Below, one piece after another: positions 20,101 to 30,264 of a stretch of DNA of 64,000 nt (within the stretch, counting starts at the first letter, position 1; every line of letters begins with the position of its first letter). Below the pieces are notes generated by a model. It worked only from the letters and a program-made list of their open reading frames with translations. It was not told where the DNA came from and ran no database searches. The DNA is from Staphylococcus sp. M0911 (GTDB lineage: Bacteria; Bacillota; Bacilli; Staphylococcales; Staphylococcaceae): assembly GCF_003491325.1 (NCBI RefSeq), contig NZ_CP022881.1:1550001-1614000 (forward strand), in the 5' to 3' direction. The position numbers and the translations under genes are program-made.

Positions 20101-21456
20101 GATTTCTCCGTTATGTACTTTAACAGCTGCTAATTCGATAATTTTATCATATTGATTAGATAAACCAGTCGTTTCTACGTCAAAAACAACATATGTAGCA
20201 TCTTTTAAATCTCGATCTGTAGGTTTGTAAGCAATAGGTACACCATCATCCACTAACATGCCTTCCATACCATATATCATTTTGATACCATGTTTTTCAG
20301 CAGCAGCATGGGCATCTGGAAATGCTTGAACAACATTATGATCTGTCACAGCAATCGCTTGATGACCCCATTCAGCTGCTTGCGCTACATAGCCGCCAAT
20401 ATTAGGTATGCCATCCATTTGACTCATTGATGTATGTAAATGGAATTCAACTCTTTTATTCTCTGCCTTATCTTTTTTAGGCGATTTTTTAATTTCTTCA
20501 ATATCAGACATCATCATAACTAAATCTCTAACAAAAGTATCTTCTTCAATACGACCTTGTGCACGAACCCACTTTCCTACACTTAAGGCTTTAAAATGAT
20601 CTAAATCATTTTTATTTTTACGAGTAAACATTTTCAATACTAATGAATCTGTATAATCCGTTACTTTCAATTCTACGATATGACGTCCACTTTTCAATTC
20701 TTTTAAATTAATATCAAATATAACGCCCTCAATTGCCACTTTAAATTCTTCTTCTATAATCGATTCTATTGATCTTAAATTTTCAACTTGAATTGGTTTA
20801 CCAATTTGACATTTATCTACATCGCTTTCGTTGTTATCTTGTTGTTTTGCTTTTTCCGCTTTCATTTTTTCAAGTTTTTCAGTAGCCTCACGTGCACTTT
20901 GTTCATCTTCTTCTTGAATATGCGCTTCTAATGATGCTAGATCTTCATCATGGTTAGTAGTATCTGTTTCAAATACGACTTTATCTATTTTAAATCCGCA
21001 TTTTTTAAAAGCAGCGACTAAACTACCATTACATGCCTTATCAAAATGGTTACGTTCAATATCATTGGAAACCATAACTTTTAGAACATTACCTGACATA
21101 ATCAAGCGCTTTTGTTTTAACTGCCCTTTTACTTTAGGAGATAAGGCAGTTTGATCGATACAATGTGCAAAATATTTAATTGCCTGTTCATCTTGATTAT
21201 CAGTGTTTTCAATCGTGAAATGACAGCTTACATCCGCTATTTCTTTAAATTCTTCTACAATCGCATGATTAAAAAGTAAATAATCTTCATGAGATAAGAA
21301 ATATGGCAATGTAATATGAAATTCCCATGTTCTATTTTTACTTGAGACATCAATTCTAGTTAGTTCTCCTTGCTGTAGGATTTCTGAATCTAATTGATTA
21401 GAAATTTTAATTTGATCAGCAAGTACTTTAAATTTTTCCTGATTTGTCATTGCCAA
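17140..21456 (-). CDS. polC: DNA polymerase III PolC-type (replicative)
   Basis: 1438 residues from a TTG at 21456, 8 nt after AGGTGG; the product would begin Met-Ala-Met-Thr as I recall for S. aureus. Order: N-terminal domain, OB fold (about 240-325), PHP domain split by a DEDDh 3'-5' exonuclease (VFDVETTGLS near 425), a zinc-binding cluster of four cysteines (CTHC..CPEC), palm with PDIDLNFSG, and fingers with helix-hairpin-helix. The C-terminal QLSIFDM is the clamp-binding peptide. It is the leading-strand replicase of low-GC Gram-positives. It has its own promoter and follows proS. Confidence 0.97.
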   Translation of the reverse strand: MAMTNQEKFKVLADQIKISNQLDSEILQQGELTRIDVSSKNRTWEFHITLPYFLSHEDYLLFNHAIVEEFKEIADVSCHFTIENTDNQDEQAIKYFAHCIDQTALSPKVKGQLKQKRLIMSGNVLKVMVSNDIERNHFDKACNGSLVAAFKKCGFKIDKVVFETDTTNHDEDLASLEAHIQEEDEQSAREATEKLEKMKAEKAKQQDNNESDVDKCQIGKPIQVENLRSIESIIEEEFKVAIEGVIFDINLKELKSGRHIVELKVTDYTDSLVLKMFTRKNKNDLDHFKALSVGKWVRAQGRIEEDTFVRDLVMMMSDIEEIKKSPKKDKAENKRVEFHLHTSMSQMDGIPNIGGYVAQAAEWGHQAIAVTDHNVVQAFPDAHAAAEKHGIKMIYGMEGMLVDDGVPIAYKPTDRDLKDATYVVFDVETTGLSNQYDKIIELAAVKVHNGEIIDKFERFSNPHEKLSETIINLTHITDDMLTDAPEIEDVLTEFKEWVGDAIFVAHNASFDMGFIDTGYERLGFGPSTNGVIDTLELSRTINTDYGKHGLNFLAKKYGVDLTQHHRAIYDTEATAYIFIKMVQQMKELGVTNHIDINKKLSNEDAYKRARPSHVTLIVQNQQGLKNLFKIVSESLVTYYYRTPRIPRSLLNEYREGLLVGTACDEGELFTAVMQRDQSEVEKIAKYYDFIEVQPPALYQDLIDRELIRDTETLHEIYHRLIEAGKSANIPVIATGNAHYLYEHDAIARKILIASQPGNPLNRSTLPEAHFRTTDEMLDELHFLGEEKAYELVVTNTNALADQIERVVPIKDKLYTPRMDGANEEIRELSYSNAKKLYGEDLPQIVIDRLEKELDSIIGNGFSVIYLISQRLVKKSLDDGYLVGSRGSVGSSFVATMTEITEVNPLPPHYICTHCKTSEFFDDGSVGSGFDLPDKKCPECGNELIKEGQDIPFETFLGFKGDKVPDIDLNFSGEYQPNAHNYTKVLFGEDKVFRAGTIGTVAEKTAFGFVKGYLNDQGIHKRGAEVDRLVKGCTGVKRTTGQHPGGIIVVPDYMDIYDFTPIQYPADDQSSAWMTTHFDFHSIHDNVLKLDILGHDDPTMIRMLQDLSGIDPKTIPVDDKETMKIFSSPESLGVTEEDILCKTGTFGVPEFGTGFVRQMLEDTKPTTFSELVQISGLSHGTDVWLGNAQELIRAGICDLSSVIGCRDDIMVYLMYAGLEPSMAFKTMEFVRKGRGLTDEMVEAMKENDVPDWYLDSCRKIKYMFPKAHAAAYVLMAVRIAYFKVHHPLYYYASYFTVRASDFDLITMIKDKTGIKNTVKDMYSRYMDLGKKEKDVLTVLEIMNEMAHRGYRMQPISLEKSQAFDFIIEGDTLIPPFIAVPGLGENVAKRIVEAREEGPFLSKEDLNKKAGLSQKVIEYLDDLGSLPGLPDKAQLSIFDM

Positions 21457-21534
21457 TATGAAAACCACCTTAAATTTATACTTCTTTAACATTGCTTGAA
21501 TTAGTAATTTGGAATTATGAAATCAATCATACAA

Positions 21535-21563
21535 ATTATACTGATGAATCGTTCGAAGTTCAA
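21535..21563 (-). promoter_or_regulatory. Candidate polC promoter
   Basis: Minus strand: TTGAAC, exactly 17 bp, TATAAT. It lies about 80 bp upstream of the polC start. A second TATAAT with a weaker -35 is about 45 bp further upstream. Confidence 0.6.
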
Positions 21564-21631
21564 AGCAAATTTATATCTTATTATACGCTTAATTGGTATA
21601 GATTTCATCGATATGAATTAAATACATTTAC

Positions 21632-21681
21632 GAAAAATAAGGAGTGGATAAGAATTCTAATTGAATCCATCATCACACTCC
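21632..21681 (-). terminator. Terminator after proS
   Basis: GGAGTG / CACTCC stem continued by GAT/ATC across a one-base bulge, with a long loop, followed by TTATTTTT on the minus strand. Confidence 0.65.
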
Positions 21682-21716
21682 CAATACATAAAACCTAAAA
21701 GGTCAAATGTTCATAT

Positions 21717-23420
21717 TTAGTTTAATGTTAAATATAAATCTTTAATATAATTTTCTAAATCATCAATATGAATTTCTTCACTTTCACCTGTTGAACGTTG
21801 TTTAACTTCTACAATACCTTCTTCTGCACGTTTACCAACTACAACTCTTAATGGTAAACCTATTAAATCAGCATCGTTAAATTTAACACCCGCACGTTCT
21901 TGGCGATCATCATATAGTACATCATAGTTATTCATTAATTGATCATATAATTGATCACCTAGCTTACGTTGTTCCTCTTTTTTAGGGTTAATTGTAATTA
22001 AATGTAAATCAAATGGTGTAACTGATTTAGGCCAAATAATACCGTTATCGTCATGGTGTTGTTCTACTATAGCACTCAATGTTCTAGACACGCCAATACC
22101 ATAACAACCCATAATGAGCGGTTGTGCTTTACCTTGGTTATCTAAGAAAGTCGCATTCATTGATTCAGAATATTTTGTTCCGAGTTTAAAGACTTGTCCA
22201 ACTTCTATTCCTTCTGCAAATTGTGCATTTCCAGAACCATCACTTAAAGGTTCACCTTCTAAGATAAATCTAAAGTCTCCAAATTCGTCAACTTTAAAAT
22301 CACGATCTAATTGTGCATTTTCGAAATGATATCCATCTTCATTTGCACCAATCACAAAGTTATTTAAGTCTTGAACAAAATGGTCAGCATAGATTTTAAT
22401 ATCTTTATCATGAATAGGACCTAATGAACCTGGATGTGCACCCACAATATTAACAATTTCATCTTGGCTAGCCATTTCAATTTGGTCTGTACCAAAGTAT
22501 GCTTTTAATTTCACGTCATTCAACTCATGATGTCCTCTTACAAGTACCATGATAAACTCGCCATCCACTTTAAATATCATTGTTTTCACAATTTCATCTA
22601 GCGGACGATTTAAATATTCAGCTACTTCTTCAGCTGTTTTTATATTAGGTGTCTCTACCTTTTTCAATTCAGCAACTTCAGTATTTTTAGGGTTAGCTGT
22701 ATAAACCACTTCTGCTTTTTCAATGTTGGCAGCATAATCACTTTCATTACTATAAACGATAGTGTCTTCACCAATTTCACTTAAAGCCATAAACTCATGT
22801 GTATGATTACCACCAATTGCCCCTGAATCTGCTACAACAGGTCGTGCATTGATGCCTACTCGTTTAAATATACGATCATACGCGTTATACATATCTTGAT
22901 AAGTTTCATCTAATGATGCTTCATCAGCATGGAAAGAATAAGCATCTTTCATGATAAATTCTCTACCACGAAGTAACCCAAAACGTGGACGTTGTTCGTC
23001 TCTAAATTTAGATTGGATTTGGAACAACGTTAAAGGTAAACGTTTGTATGACTTTAACTCATCTCTAACAAGTGATGTCACTACTTCTTCATGCGTTGGT
23101 CCTAATGCAAATTCGCGTCCATTACGGTCTTTTAATCGCATTAATTCAGGACCATATGCACCCCAACGGCCTGATTCTTCCCATAATTCAGCTTGTTGAA
23201 GCGCTGGCATTAAAATTTCTACTGCATCTACTTTTTCCATTTCTTCACGTATAATCTTAGAAATATTATTCAGAACACGTGTAGCTAATGGTAAATAGCT
23301 ATATATTCCACTTGTACTTTGTTTAATTAAACCTGCTTTTAATAATAAACGATGACTTAAAGCTTCAGCTTCTGCTGGCACTTCTCTCATAGTTGGTATA
23401 AAAACTTTAGATTGTTTCAT
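21717..23420 (-). CDS. proS: Prolyl-tRNA synthetase
   Basis: 567 residues, bacterial-type ProRS. Class II motif 2 region ([25 protein letters not shown], cited in parts), an editing INS domain (about 225-400), motif 3 in [14 protein letters not shown] near 440, and the anticodon-binding domain at the C-terminus. It charges tRNA-Pro in the cytosol. It starts 19 nt after the rseP stop with GGAGG in the gap, so rseP-proS is an operon, as in other staphylococci and in Bacillus. ATG start. Confidence 0.97.
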   Translation of the reverse strand: MKQSKVFIPTMREVPAEAEALSHRLLLKAGLIKQSTSGIYSYLPLATRVLNNISKIIREEMEKVDAVEILMPALQQAELWEESGRWGAYGPELMRLKDRNGREFALGPTHEEVVTSLVRDELKSYKRLPLTLFQIQSKFRDEQRPRFGLLRGREFIMKDAYSFHADEASLDETYQDMYNAYDRIFKRVGINARPVVADSGAIGGNHTHEFMALSEIGEDTIVYSNESDYAANIEKAEVVYTANPKNTEVAELKKVETPNIKTAEEVAEYLNRPLDEIVKTMIFKVDGEFIMVLVRGHHELNDVKLKAYFGTDQIEMASQDEIVNIVGAHPGSLGPIHDKDIKIYADHFVQDLNNFVIGANEDGYHFENAQLDRDFKVDEFGDFRFILEGEPLSDGSGNAQFAEGIEVGQVFKLGTKYSESMNATFLDNQGKAQPLIMGCYGIGVSRTLSAIVEQHHDDNGIIWPKSVTPFDLHLITINPKKEEQRKLGDQLYDQLMNNYDVLYDDRQERAGVKFNDADLIGLPLRVVVGKRAEEGIVEVKQRSTGESEEIHIDDLENYIKDLYLTLN

Positions 23421-23439
23421 AGTTACTTTGCCTCCCTAT

Positions 23440-24726
23440 TTATAAGAAATATCTTTGAATATCGTTCCATGTTACTAGAATCATAATGATAACTACAAAG
23501 ATTGCACCGACTGCAATAATACCTGTTTCTGCCTTTTTATTAATAGGCTTTCTAAATATTGCTTCGTAAATCACAAATAAAATTCTTCCACCGTCTAATG
23601 CTGGAATTGGTAATAAATTCATAATACCTAAGTTTACACTTAATAATGCTGTATATGTGATCAAGTTAATAATTCCCGATTTCACAACTGAATCCACATT
23701 ATGATAAATACCTACTGGCCCATTCAACATGTCAAATGAAAAACCACCAGTAAAGATACTCGCAAGCATGCCAACGACTGCTGTAAATATTAACGTACCT
23801 GCTTTAAAGAACTGTTCAACTCCTGCGACAAGAGGTTTAAATACCGTATGTTCTGTTTTCGGTTTGAATCCAATTTGATAAACTGTCTCAGATTTATTCT
23901 TTGTTTGTTTGATTTCAGTTTTCTTAGGTTCGATATCGATTGATTTCATCTTACCGTTTCGTTCAACTTTAACAGTAGTTTTAGCAGATTTATTTTTATC
24001 TAAAATGTTTGAAATATCATTATAATCTTTAACTTTGTGGTTACCAATTTGTTCAATTTTGTCGCCTGCTTTTAATCCTGCTTTTTCAGCGGGATAACCT
24101 TTGGCTAAATCGCCTACTGTTGTTGTAGGTGTACCATGATAATATGCTAATCCAATAAATAGTAAGATAGCCAAAATAAAGTTAAATAACGGGCCGGCAA
24201 ATAATGTTAAAAATTTGGGTAACGGCTTCTTATGTGTGAATTGACGTTCTCTAGGTGCTATTTGAATTAAGCTACCATTTTCAACGAAATATGCTTTCTT
24301 AGCGATATTGAAATGATGACGCTCTTCATCATATGATGTGATACCTTCAATAAAAAGATCATCTTTAAAATCACATTTTTTCACTTCAATAGCTTCAATT
24401 TGTTGGAATTTATGTTGATCATCTAAAATGATATGTGTAATTTGATCATGATCATTTAATTTAATTTTTACGTTCATACCTGGTTCAACAGGCGGCTCCT
24501 CAAGACCATCACCTGCCATACGCACATATCCGCCTACAGGCAAAATACGAATTGTATATAACGTTTCATCTTTTCTAAAACTAAAGATTTTCGGTCCCAT
24601 ACCGATGGCAAATTCTGGGCACATAATGCCCGCTCTCTTAGCAAAGAACATATGTCCATATTCGTGGACAGTTACAAGAACACCAAAAACGATGATGAAC
24701 GCTAATATTGTTATTAATGAGCTCAC
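23440..24726 (-). CDS. rseP: Site-2 intramembrane zinc metalloprotease RseP
   Basis: 428 residues. The first membrane segment carries the catalytic HEYGH (residues 21-25). A cytosolic/PDZ region spans about 195-275. The last membrane segments hold the third ligand in [11 protein letters not shown] near 370. Family members cleave membrane-embedded anti-sigma factors and leftover signal peptides. The GTG start at 24726 has GAGGTG 6 nt upstream. It lies between cdsA and proS, the conserved uppS-cdsA-rseP-proS-polC order. A hairpin separates it from cdsA, and I see no strong promoter in the 240-bp gap. Confidence 0.95.
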   Translation of the reverse strand: MSSLITILAFIIVFGVLVTVHEYGHMFFAKRAGIMCPEFAIGMGPKIFSFRKDETLYTIRILPVGGYVRMAGDGLEEPPVEPGMNVKIKLNDHDQITHIILDDQHKFQQIEAIEVKKCDFKDDLFIEGITSYDEERHHFNIAKKAYFVENGSLIQIAPRERQFTHKKPLPKFLTLFAGPLFNFILAILLFIGLAYYHGTPTTTVGDLAKGYPAEKAGLKAGDKIEQIGNHKVKDYNDISNILDKNKSAKTTVKVERNGKMKSIDIEPKKTEIKQTKNKSETVYQIGFKPKTEHTVFKPLVAGVEQFFKAGTLIFTAVVGMLASIFTGGFSFDMLNGPVGIYHNVDSVVKSGIINLITYTALLSVNLGIMNLLPIPALDGGRILFVIYEAIFRKPINKKAETGIIAVGAIFVVIIMILVTWNDIQRYFL

Positions 24727-24885
24727 TCGCTACACCTCTATTTTAAGTAATATTTCAAATTTCTCTCGATTAATTATTAAAAGATAATATAAGACATTAT
24801 ATTACGTTTGACTTAATTAGCATATTAATTTGGCTAATCATGTTCATTATACTTTTGTACCAATGAAAATTATGTATAAGTTATG

Positions 24886-24925
24886 AAAAGGAGTTAAGAA
24901 ATGCTATGAACATCTCAATAACTCC
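24886..24925 (-). terminator. Imperfect hairpin after cdsA
   Basis: GGAGTTA / TAACTCC arms continued by GA/TC and ATG/CAT across mismatches, then TTTT on the minus strand. A TGT-TATAAT extended -10 lies just upstream of the hairpin, so a very short transcript is also possible. Confidence 0.55.
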
Positions 24926-24966
24926 CCCATTATAACATTTTATTTATTAAAAAATGCTTCAAGATA

Positions 24967-25749
24967 TTAAATTTGAATTAAAAGAATGTTTAACAATGGT
25001 AAAACAAACATGAAACTATCAAATCTATCTAATATACCACCATGTCCTGGTAAAATTCTTCCAGAATCTTTCACACCGAAATGACGTTTAAATCCAGATT
25101 CTACTAGATCACCTAATTGTCCAAACATGCTTAAGATGATGGTCACAATTAACAATAACCACACGTTTAAATTAAAATCTACAAAAAACTGCATTACTAG
25201 CGGTACAAGTAAACTACAGAAAAGACCACCAATAAATCCTTCAATTGTTTTGTTTGGACTTATAACTGGCCATAACTTATGTTTGCCCATTAAACGGCCA
25301 AAAATGTAAGCACCAGTATCTGTTAACCAAACTATTAAGAATGCATATAAAATGTAGTGTAATCCTTCTGAACGCGTTTCATAAAAGTACATAAAACCAA
25401 TTCCGACATAGGCAACGCTCATTAAACAAAATGCTGCATCCATAAAACTAAATCTATTTTTTGATAAAACAGTATAACTGAGTACTATAAAACTCATTGC
25501 GACTAAACTTTTCAACTGTATGACTTGTACCCAATCTCCGGCATCCTGAGGAAGCATAATAATAATTAAACCGATTGCACTTATTATCCCGGGAATTGAA
25601 ATAAATTTAATCATATTCATATTTAAAAGTTCTTTTAATGCAATTAATGCTAATAAATAAGCAAAAAGCATTAGTACTAATCCACCCTTTAAAAGGATAG
25701 GCAAGAAAATTAATAAAGCAATAATCGCTGTCAATGTTCTTACTTTCAT
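24967..25749 (-). CDS. cdsA: Phosphatidate cytidylyltransferase (CDP-diglyceride synthase)
   Basis: 260 residues, almost wholly hydrophobic with about 7-8 membrane segments. The family signature is near the C-terminus ([17 protein letters not shown]), and [12 protein letters not shown] is present in the middle. It makes CDP-diacylglycerol from phosphatidic acid and CTP, the branch point to phosphatidylglycerol and cardiolipin. It starts 3 nt after uppS with GAGGAG in the end of that gene, so the two are coupled. Together with plsX and fapR in this window it is part of membrane lipid supply. Confidence 0.95.
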   Translation of the reverse strand: MKVRTLTAIIALLIFLPILLKGGLVLMLFAYLLALIALKELLNMNMIKFISIPGIISAIGLIIIMLPQDAGDWVQVIQLKSLVAMSFIVLSYTVLSKNRFSFMDAAFCLMSVAYVGIGFMYFYETRSEGLHYILYAFLIVWLTDTGAYIFGRLMGKHKLWPVISPNKTIEGFIGGLFCSLLVPLVMQFFVDFNLNVWLLLIVTIILSMFGQLGDLVESGFKRHFGVKDSGRILPGHGGILDRFDSFMFVLPLLNILLIQI

Positions 25750-25752
25750 ACT

Positions 25753-26523
25753 TTACTCCTCACTCAATCCTCCAAAACGTCTTTGGCGTGATTGGTAAAT
25801 TTTTAAACAATTTTTCAATTCGTCACCATCAAAGTCTGGCCATAATTTTTCATTAAATATGAATTCACTATATGAAACTTGCCAAATTAAAAAGTTGCTT
25901 ATTCGTTGCTCACCAGAAGTTCTAATTAATAATTCTGGATCAGGATAATTCTTAGTCATCAAGTGTTGATTAATTAAATCTTCGTTAATATCACCACTAC
26001 TCAATCCTTTATGTTGGATTTCATCTACAATCGTTTTAAAACTTTGAACGATTTCAGCACGCCCACCATAATTGATGGCAAAAATTAATCTTAATCCTGT
26101 ATTATTTTTCGTTTTTTCTTTGGCATGATCAATAGCTTCGATTGTTGATGTCGGTAACCCTTTTTGAAAACCAATTGTTTCAACTTTAACATTCTTCTCT
26201 ATCAATTCTGGTAGAAATGTTTTTAAAAAGTTAACTGGTAAATTCATAATATAGTTTACTTCACTTTCAGGTCTAGACCAATTTTCAGTGGAGAAAGCGT
26301 ATAAGGTAAGATATTTAATACCGATATCACTAGCTTCTCGTGTGACCTTCTTGATTGTTTGCATACCTTCATAATGTCCTTTAATACGAGGCATTTTGCG
26401 TTGTTTAGCCCAACGGCCATTACCATCCATGATAATTGCAACATGTTCAGGTATATTATGTAAATCTAAATCATTAAATTGATTACTTTCACTCTTATTA
26501 TTATTTCTAAGCTTTTTAAACAT
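25753..26523 (-). CDS. uppS: Undecaprenyl diphosphate synthase
   Basis: 256 residues from the ATG at 26523 (GGAGG 7 nt upstream), the S. aureus length as recalled. The frame runs open 22 codons further without a site. The cis-prenyltransferase motif IMDGNGRWAK has catalytic D33. YAFSTENWSRP and the C-terminal DPELLIRTSGEQR/SEFIF blocks are present. It makes the C55 lipid carrier for peptidoglycan and teichoic acids. A terminator after frr lies about 100 bp upstream, so uppS probably has its own promoter; the best candidate is TTCAAT, 17 bp, TAAAAT at about 26590-26620. Confidence 0.95.
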   Translation of the reverse strand: MFKKLRNNNKSESNQFNDLDLHNIPEHVAIIMDGNGRWAKQRKMPRIKGHYEGMQTIKKVTREASDIGIKYLTLYAFSTENWSRPESEVNYIMNLPVNFLKTFLPELIEKNVKVETIGFQKGLPTSTIEAIDHAKEKTKNNTGLRLIFAINYGGRAEIVQSFKTIVDEIQHKGLSSGDINEDLINQHLMTKNYPDPELLIRTSGEQRISNFLIWQVSYSEFIFNEKLWPDFDGDELKNCLKIYQSRQRRFGGLSEE

Positions 26524-26625
26524 GGTCTTTCCTCCGAGCCTGATCATCTCTGTATTATTGTATAGGTTGTTTAAACAATCATCTACCATTTTATCATACT
26601 CATTTATAGCATTGAATAAGCAAAT

Positions 26626-26661
26626 AAAAAAACTGTACCAAAGTCTTACTTGGTACAGTTT
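26626..26661 (-). terminator. Terminator after frr
   Basis: Stem AAACTGTACCAA / TTGGTACAGTTT with a short loop and a T-run on the minus strand. Strong intrinsic terminator, about 95 bp past the frr stop. Confidence 0.9.
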
Positions 26662-26756
26662 AGACTAGAATGAATATTGCATCATTTTGTCTTACATTAA
26701 CACTGTATAAGTGCCATCTACAATAAGTTAATATGACTTTTAAGTTTGTCAGAAGA

Positions 26757-27311
26757 TTATACTGACATAATGTCTTTTTCTTTGTCATCAACTAATTGAT
26801 CAATTTCTTTAATTGAATTATCCGTTGCTTTTTGAACGTCGTCTGTTTGACTTCTTAAGTCATCTTCAGTAATGTCGCCGTTCTTTTCATCTTTTTTAAG
26901 TTGATCGTTAACATCACGACGAATGTTTCTAATTGAAACTTTGGCATCTTCACCAATTTTTTTAACATCTTTAACTAATTCTTTACGACGCTCTTCTGTT
27001 AAAGCAGGAACAGAAATACGAATAACTTCTCCGTCACTAGTTGGGTTAACACCAAGATTAGCCGCATTAATTGCTTTCTCGATATCAGCCACAGAAGATT
27101 TATCGTAAGGAGAAATAACAAGTAATCTTGCTTCTGGAACATTAATACTTGCTAATTGTTGTACTGGTGTTGGTGCACCATAATAATCAACATTTACACC
27201 ATTTAATAAATTAGAATTCGCTCTACCTGCACTGATATTAGCTAATTCTTTAGATAAATTATCGATAGATTTTTGCATTCTTGCTCTAGTATCTTTAATA
27301 ATGTCACTCAT
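26757..27311 (-). CDS. frr: Ribosome recycling factor
   Basis: 184 residues, the usual RRF length. The N-terminal helix has the [12 protein letters not shown] motif (residues 28-39), followed by [14 protein letters not shown], the small beta domain, and a return to a long helix with [18 protein letters not shown] splits the post-termination ribosome with EF-G. It starts 15 nt after pyrH, with GAGGTG upstream, and ends at a strong terminator, closing a pyrH-frr unit. Confidence 0.97.
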   Translation of the reverse strand: MSDIIKDTRARMQKSIDNLSKELANISAGRANSNLLNGVNVDYYGAPTPVQQLASINVPEARLLVISPYDKSSVADIEKAINAANLGVNPTSDGEVIRISVPALTEERRKELVKDVKKIGEDAKVSIRNIRRDVNDQLKKDEKNGDITEDDLRSQTDDVQKATDNSIKEIDQLVDDKEKDIMSV

Positions 27312-27326
27312 TTTTTACACCTCATA

Positions 27327-28049
27327 TTATTTTGTAATTAATGTACCAATTTTCTCGCCCATTACAGCTCGTTTAATATTACCCTCTTCCATAATAGAGA
27401 ACACATTTAATGGAATATTGTTATCCATACAGAATGAAGAAGCTGTTGAGTCCATAACTTGTAGACCTTCTTGAAGCATTTGAATATGTGTTAAATGTTC
27501 ATATTTAACTGCATCTTTATCTACTTTAGGATCTGCAGAGTAAACACCATCAACATTATTTTTACCCATTAATATAACGTCTGCTTCTACTTCAGCCGCT
27601 CTTAGTGCCGCTGTTGTATCAGTAGAGAAATAAGGGTTACCAATACCTGCTGCAAAGATAACAACACGTTTTTTCTCTAAATGACGAATGGCACGACGAC
27701 GAATGTAAGGTTCAGCAACTTGCTTCATTTCAATAGAAGTTAAAACACGCGTATCACATTCTAATTGTTCAAGGCTATCTTGTAGGGCAAGTGCATTCAT
27801 AACAGTGGCTAACATTCCCATATAGTCAGCAGTACCGCGATCCATTCCTAAATCGCTTCCTGTTTTACCTCTCCAAATGTTACCGCCACCAACTATTACA
27901 GCAATTTCGCAATCCATTTTTGCTATTTCGGCTACTTGCTTAGCAACACTTTTAATAATCATTGGGTTAATGCCAAATCCTTTGTCACCTGCAAGTGCTT
28001 CACCACTAAGTTTTAAGACTACACGTTTATATTTAGAAGTTTGAGCCAT
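27327..28049 (-). CDS. pyrH: Uridylate kinase
   Basis: 240 residues of the amino acid kinase fold. [14 protein letters not shown] (residues 13-26), the glycine-rich [12 protein letters not shown] near 52, and DMDST-type residues near the C-terminus ([15 protein letters not shown]) are present. It phosphorylates UMP to UDP as a hexamer controlled by GTP and UTP, feeding both RNA and cell-wall UDP-sugar synthesis. It lies 3' of tsf with 140 bp between, occupied by a large folded region, and is coupled to frr. Confidence 0.96.
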   Translation of the reverse strand: MAQTSKYKRVVLKLSGEALAGDKGFGINPMIIKSVAKQVAEIAKMDCEIAVIVGGGNIWRGKTGSDLGMDRGTADYMGMLATVMNALALQDSLEQLECDTRVLTSIEMKQVAEPYIRRRAIRHLEKKRVVIFAAGIGNPYFSTDTTAALRAAEVEADVILMGKNNVDGVYSADPKVDKDAVKYEHLTHIQMLQEGLQVMDSTASSFCMDNNIPLNVFSIMEEGNIKRAVMGEKIGTLITK

Positions 28050-28094
28050 TTTCTTATCCTCTCTATAGTAGAAATATGTAAAAGTATATAAGTA

Positions 28095-28168
28095 AAGAAG
28101 ACACGGACGTCCTCTCTAAATTAAAAACTACTGCTTTTAATCTGAGAAAACCTTTCAGGTGTCTTCTT
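28095..28168 (-). other. Large folded region between tsf and pyrH
   Basis: Perfect 10-bp arms AAGAAGACAC and GTGTCTTCTT enclose 54 nt, which hold an inner TTAAAA/TTTTAA hairpin. The minus-strand tail is TACTTATA, poor for a terminator. It may be a processing or attenuation element between tsf and pyrH. Confidence 0.55.
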
Positions 28169-28189
28169 TCTTGTTAACAATATGACTTA

Positions 28190-29068
28190 TTATTTCATTT
28201 GTCCTTTAACTTCATCAGCAAAGTTTTCTTCGCGTTTTTCCATACCTTCGCCTACTTCATATCTTACGAAGTCAACAAGTTTACCACCTTTAGATTTTAA
28301 GAAAGCTTCAACTGTTTCATCTGGGTTTTTAACGAAGTTTTGGTCAACAGCACAAATTTCTTGTAAATATTTACGTAAACGACCTTCAACCATTTTTTCA
28401 ACGATGTTTTCTGGTTTACCTTCATTTAATGCTTGTTGTTTAAGTACTTCTCTTTCATGATTAATTTCATCTTCGCTTACTTGGTCAGATGAAACATATT
28501 TAGGGTTGATAGCAGCAATGTGCATAGCTACATCTTTAGCAGCTGCTTCATCAGTAGTACCTTCAATTACAGTTAACACACCGATACGTCCACCCATGTG
28601 TAAGTATGCACCGAATGCATCGTTATCTGATTTAGTTCTAACTGCAAAACGACGGATGCTTAATTTTTCACCGATTGTTGAAATAGCTTCTTTCATTTTT
28701 TCGTCAACAGTTTTACCGTCTTCGAATTTAGTTTCCATTAATGCTTCAACAGATTCTGCTTTAGTAGCAAGTACTTGGTTAGCAATTTCTTTTACTAAGT
28801 TTTGGAAACCTTCGTTACGAGCAACGAAGTCTGTTTCTGAGTTGATTTCAACGATAGCTGCTTCGTTACCATTGATTTCAACATGTACAAGACCTTCTGC
28901 TGCGATACGATCAGCTTTTTTAGCTGCTTTAGCAATACCTTTTTCACGTAAGTAATCGATAGCTTTGTCCATATCACCATCAGTTTCAGTTAGCGCTTTT
29001 TTACAGTCCATCATGCCAGCGCCAGTTTTTTCACGTAATTCTTTTACAAGTTTAGCTGAAATTGCCAT
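28190..29068 (-). CDS. tsf: Elongation factor Ts
   Basis: 292 residues. The N-terminal UBA-like domain ([21 protein letters not shown]) and the TDFV motif (residues 79-82), which inserts near the EF-Tu nucleotide site, are present. The core domain follows. It exchanges GDP for GTP on EF-Tu. It follows rpsB in the universal order, but a clear terminator and a candidate promoter lie in the 151-bp gap, so tsf can be transcribed alone. ATG start after GGAGG. Confidence 0.97.
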   Translation of the reverse strand: MAISAKLVKELREKTGAGMMDCKKALTETDGDMDKAIDYLREKGIAKAAKKADRIAAEGLVHVEINGNEAAIVEINSETDFVARNEGFQNLVKEIANQVLATKAESVEALMETKFEDGKTVDEKMKEAISTIGEKLSIRRFAVRTKSDNDAFGAYLHMGGRIGVLTVIEGTTDEAAAKDVAMHIAAINPKYVSSDQVSEDEINHEREVLKQQALNEGKPENIVEKMVEGRLRKYLQEICAVDQNFVKNPDETVEAFLKSKGGKLVDFVRYEVGEGMEKREENFADEVKGQMK

Positions 29069-29113
29069 TAATTATTCCTCCAGTATATATAATTCTGTTA
29101 CAGATATATTTAA

Positions 29114-29144
29114 ATTTTACCATTATTCCTAGTAAAATTTCCAA
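29114..29144 (-). promoter_or_regulatory. Candidate tsf promoter
   Basis: Minus strand TTGGAA, 19 bp, TAAAAT with TGG directly before the -10 (extended). The long spacer is offset by the extension. Confidence 0.45.
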
Positions 29145-29170
29145 TACTCTATACTATTAATTTATTTTTT

Positions 29171-29204
29171 AAAAAAAGGTGATAAGCATTAGTATCTTAT
29201 CACC
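29171..29204 (-). terminator. Terminator between rpsB and tsf
   Basis: Perfect 9-bp stem GGTGATAAG / CTTATCACC followed by seven T on the minus strand. It probably sets the ratio of S2 to EF-Ts by partial read-through. Confidence 0.9.
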
Positions 29205-29219
29205 CATTTAAACTATAAC

Positions 29220-30008
29220 TTAGTTTGATTCAACAGAAGTGTTTTCTTCAGTTGTTTCTGCTTTGTCAGATTCTTCTTTTTCATCTAAATTGATGTTTTG
29301 TTCTGCAGCTACTTCTTCGTTTGATACACCTTGTTGACCTTCTAAAACAGCGTCTGCCATTTTACCAGTTAATAATTTAACGGCACGGATAGCATCGTCG
29401 TTTGCTGGGATTACATAATCAATTTCATCTGGGTCACAGTTAGTGTCAACAATACCCACGATTGGAATATTTAATTTACGTGCTTCAGCAATTGCGTTGC
29501 GCTCTTTACGAGGATCAACTACGAATAATGCTTGAGGCATAGTTTTCATATCACGAATACCGCCTAAGAATTTAATTAAACGGTCGTATTCTTTTTTAAG
29601 TTCAACAACTTCTTTTTTAGGTAATACTTCGAATAAGCCGTCTTCTTCCATTTTTTCAATTTCAGAAATACGTTTGATTCGTTTTGAGATTGTTTTATAG
29701 TTAGTTAAGATTCCACCTAACCATCTTTGGTTAACGTAGAATTGACCAGCACGTTCTGCTTCAGCTTTAACTGAATCTTGTGCTTGTTTTTTAGTACCTA
29801 CGAATAAGACTTTACCGCCATCTTCTGATACTTGTTTGATGAAGTTATATGCTTCTTCAACTTTTTTCACTGTTTTTTGTAAGTCAATGATATAAATACC
29901 ATTTCTCTCAGTGAAGATATATTTTTTCATTTTTGGGTTCCAACGACGTGTTTGATGGCCGAAGTGAACACCAGCTTCTAACAATTGTTTCATTGATATA
30001 ACTGCCAT
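29220..30008 (-). CDS. rpsB: 30S ribosomal protein S2
   Basis: 262 residues. The S2 signatures are present: [20 protein letters not shown] at the N-terminus and the central [19 protein letters not shown]. The C-terminal 30-odd residues form an acidic Glu/Asp/Asn/Ser tail. S2 joins late in 30S assembly and recruits S1 in many bacteria. A clear promoter lies about 120 bp upstream with a structured leader. ATG start after AGGAGG. Confidence 0.97.
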   Translation of the reverse strand: MAVISMKQLLEAGVHFGHQTRRWNPKMKKYIFTERNGIYIIDLQKTVKKVEEAYNFIKQVSEDGGKVLFVGTKKQAQDSVKAEAERAGQFYVNQRWLGGILTNYKTISKRIKRISEIEKMEEDGLFEVLPKKEVVELKKEYDRLIKFLGGIRDMKTMPQALFVVDPRKERNAIAEARKLNIPIVGIVDTNCDPDEIDYVIPANDDAIRAVKLLTGKMADAVLEGQQGVSNEEVAAEQNINLDEKEESDKAETTEENTSVESN

Positions 30009-30128
30009 TATAAATTCCTCCTATTGGTTAATTACCTCCATAACAAACTCATATAAAGACAGTAATTAAATACTGCACCCTCTATATTTACATTTATTAT
30101 GTGTGTATTGGCTTTATAGCCGAAAATA
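30009..30128 (-). promoter_or_regulatory. rpsB mRNA leader
   Basis: About 120 nt between promoter and start. It contains two small hairpins (GGCT/AGCC and CAGTA/TACTG). A 6-codon open frame at 30041-30021 begins ATGGAGG and has a TAG stop that overlaps the rpsB ribosome-binding site. Such a long leader on a ribosomal protein gene suggests autogenous control, but I cannot match it to a known family. Confidence 0.4.
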
Positions 30129-30157
30129 AATATATCATAATTCGACATTGATTGCAA
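30129..30157 (-). promoter_or_regulatory. rpsB promoter
   Basis: Minus strand: TTGCAA, exactly 17 bp, TATATT. Good sigma-A match in the right place. Confidence 0.65.
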
Positions 30158-30264
30158 TGCCTTTCGTCTAATAAATGATTGATTAAATCAAACATCATCT
30201 AGTGTCATTTATTATTTATTTTTCATCGATAAAGTGTTACTAAAAATCATTATCCCTTATTTAC

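Noticed and set aside
21492..21698. Plus-strand open frame of 68 codons in the proS-polC gap
   Set aside because: No ribosome-binding site, and it covers the polC promoter and the proS terminator. AT-rich by chance.
24727..24930. Possible small RNA before rseP (extended -10 followed by a hairpin with T-run)
   Set aside because: The hairpin is well explained as the cdsA terminator, and no -35 supports a separate promoter.
26567..26578. 12-bp palindrome TTGTTTAAACAA upstream of uppS
   Set aside because: Short AT-rich palindromes of this kind are common in this genome; no link to a known operator.
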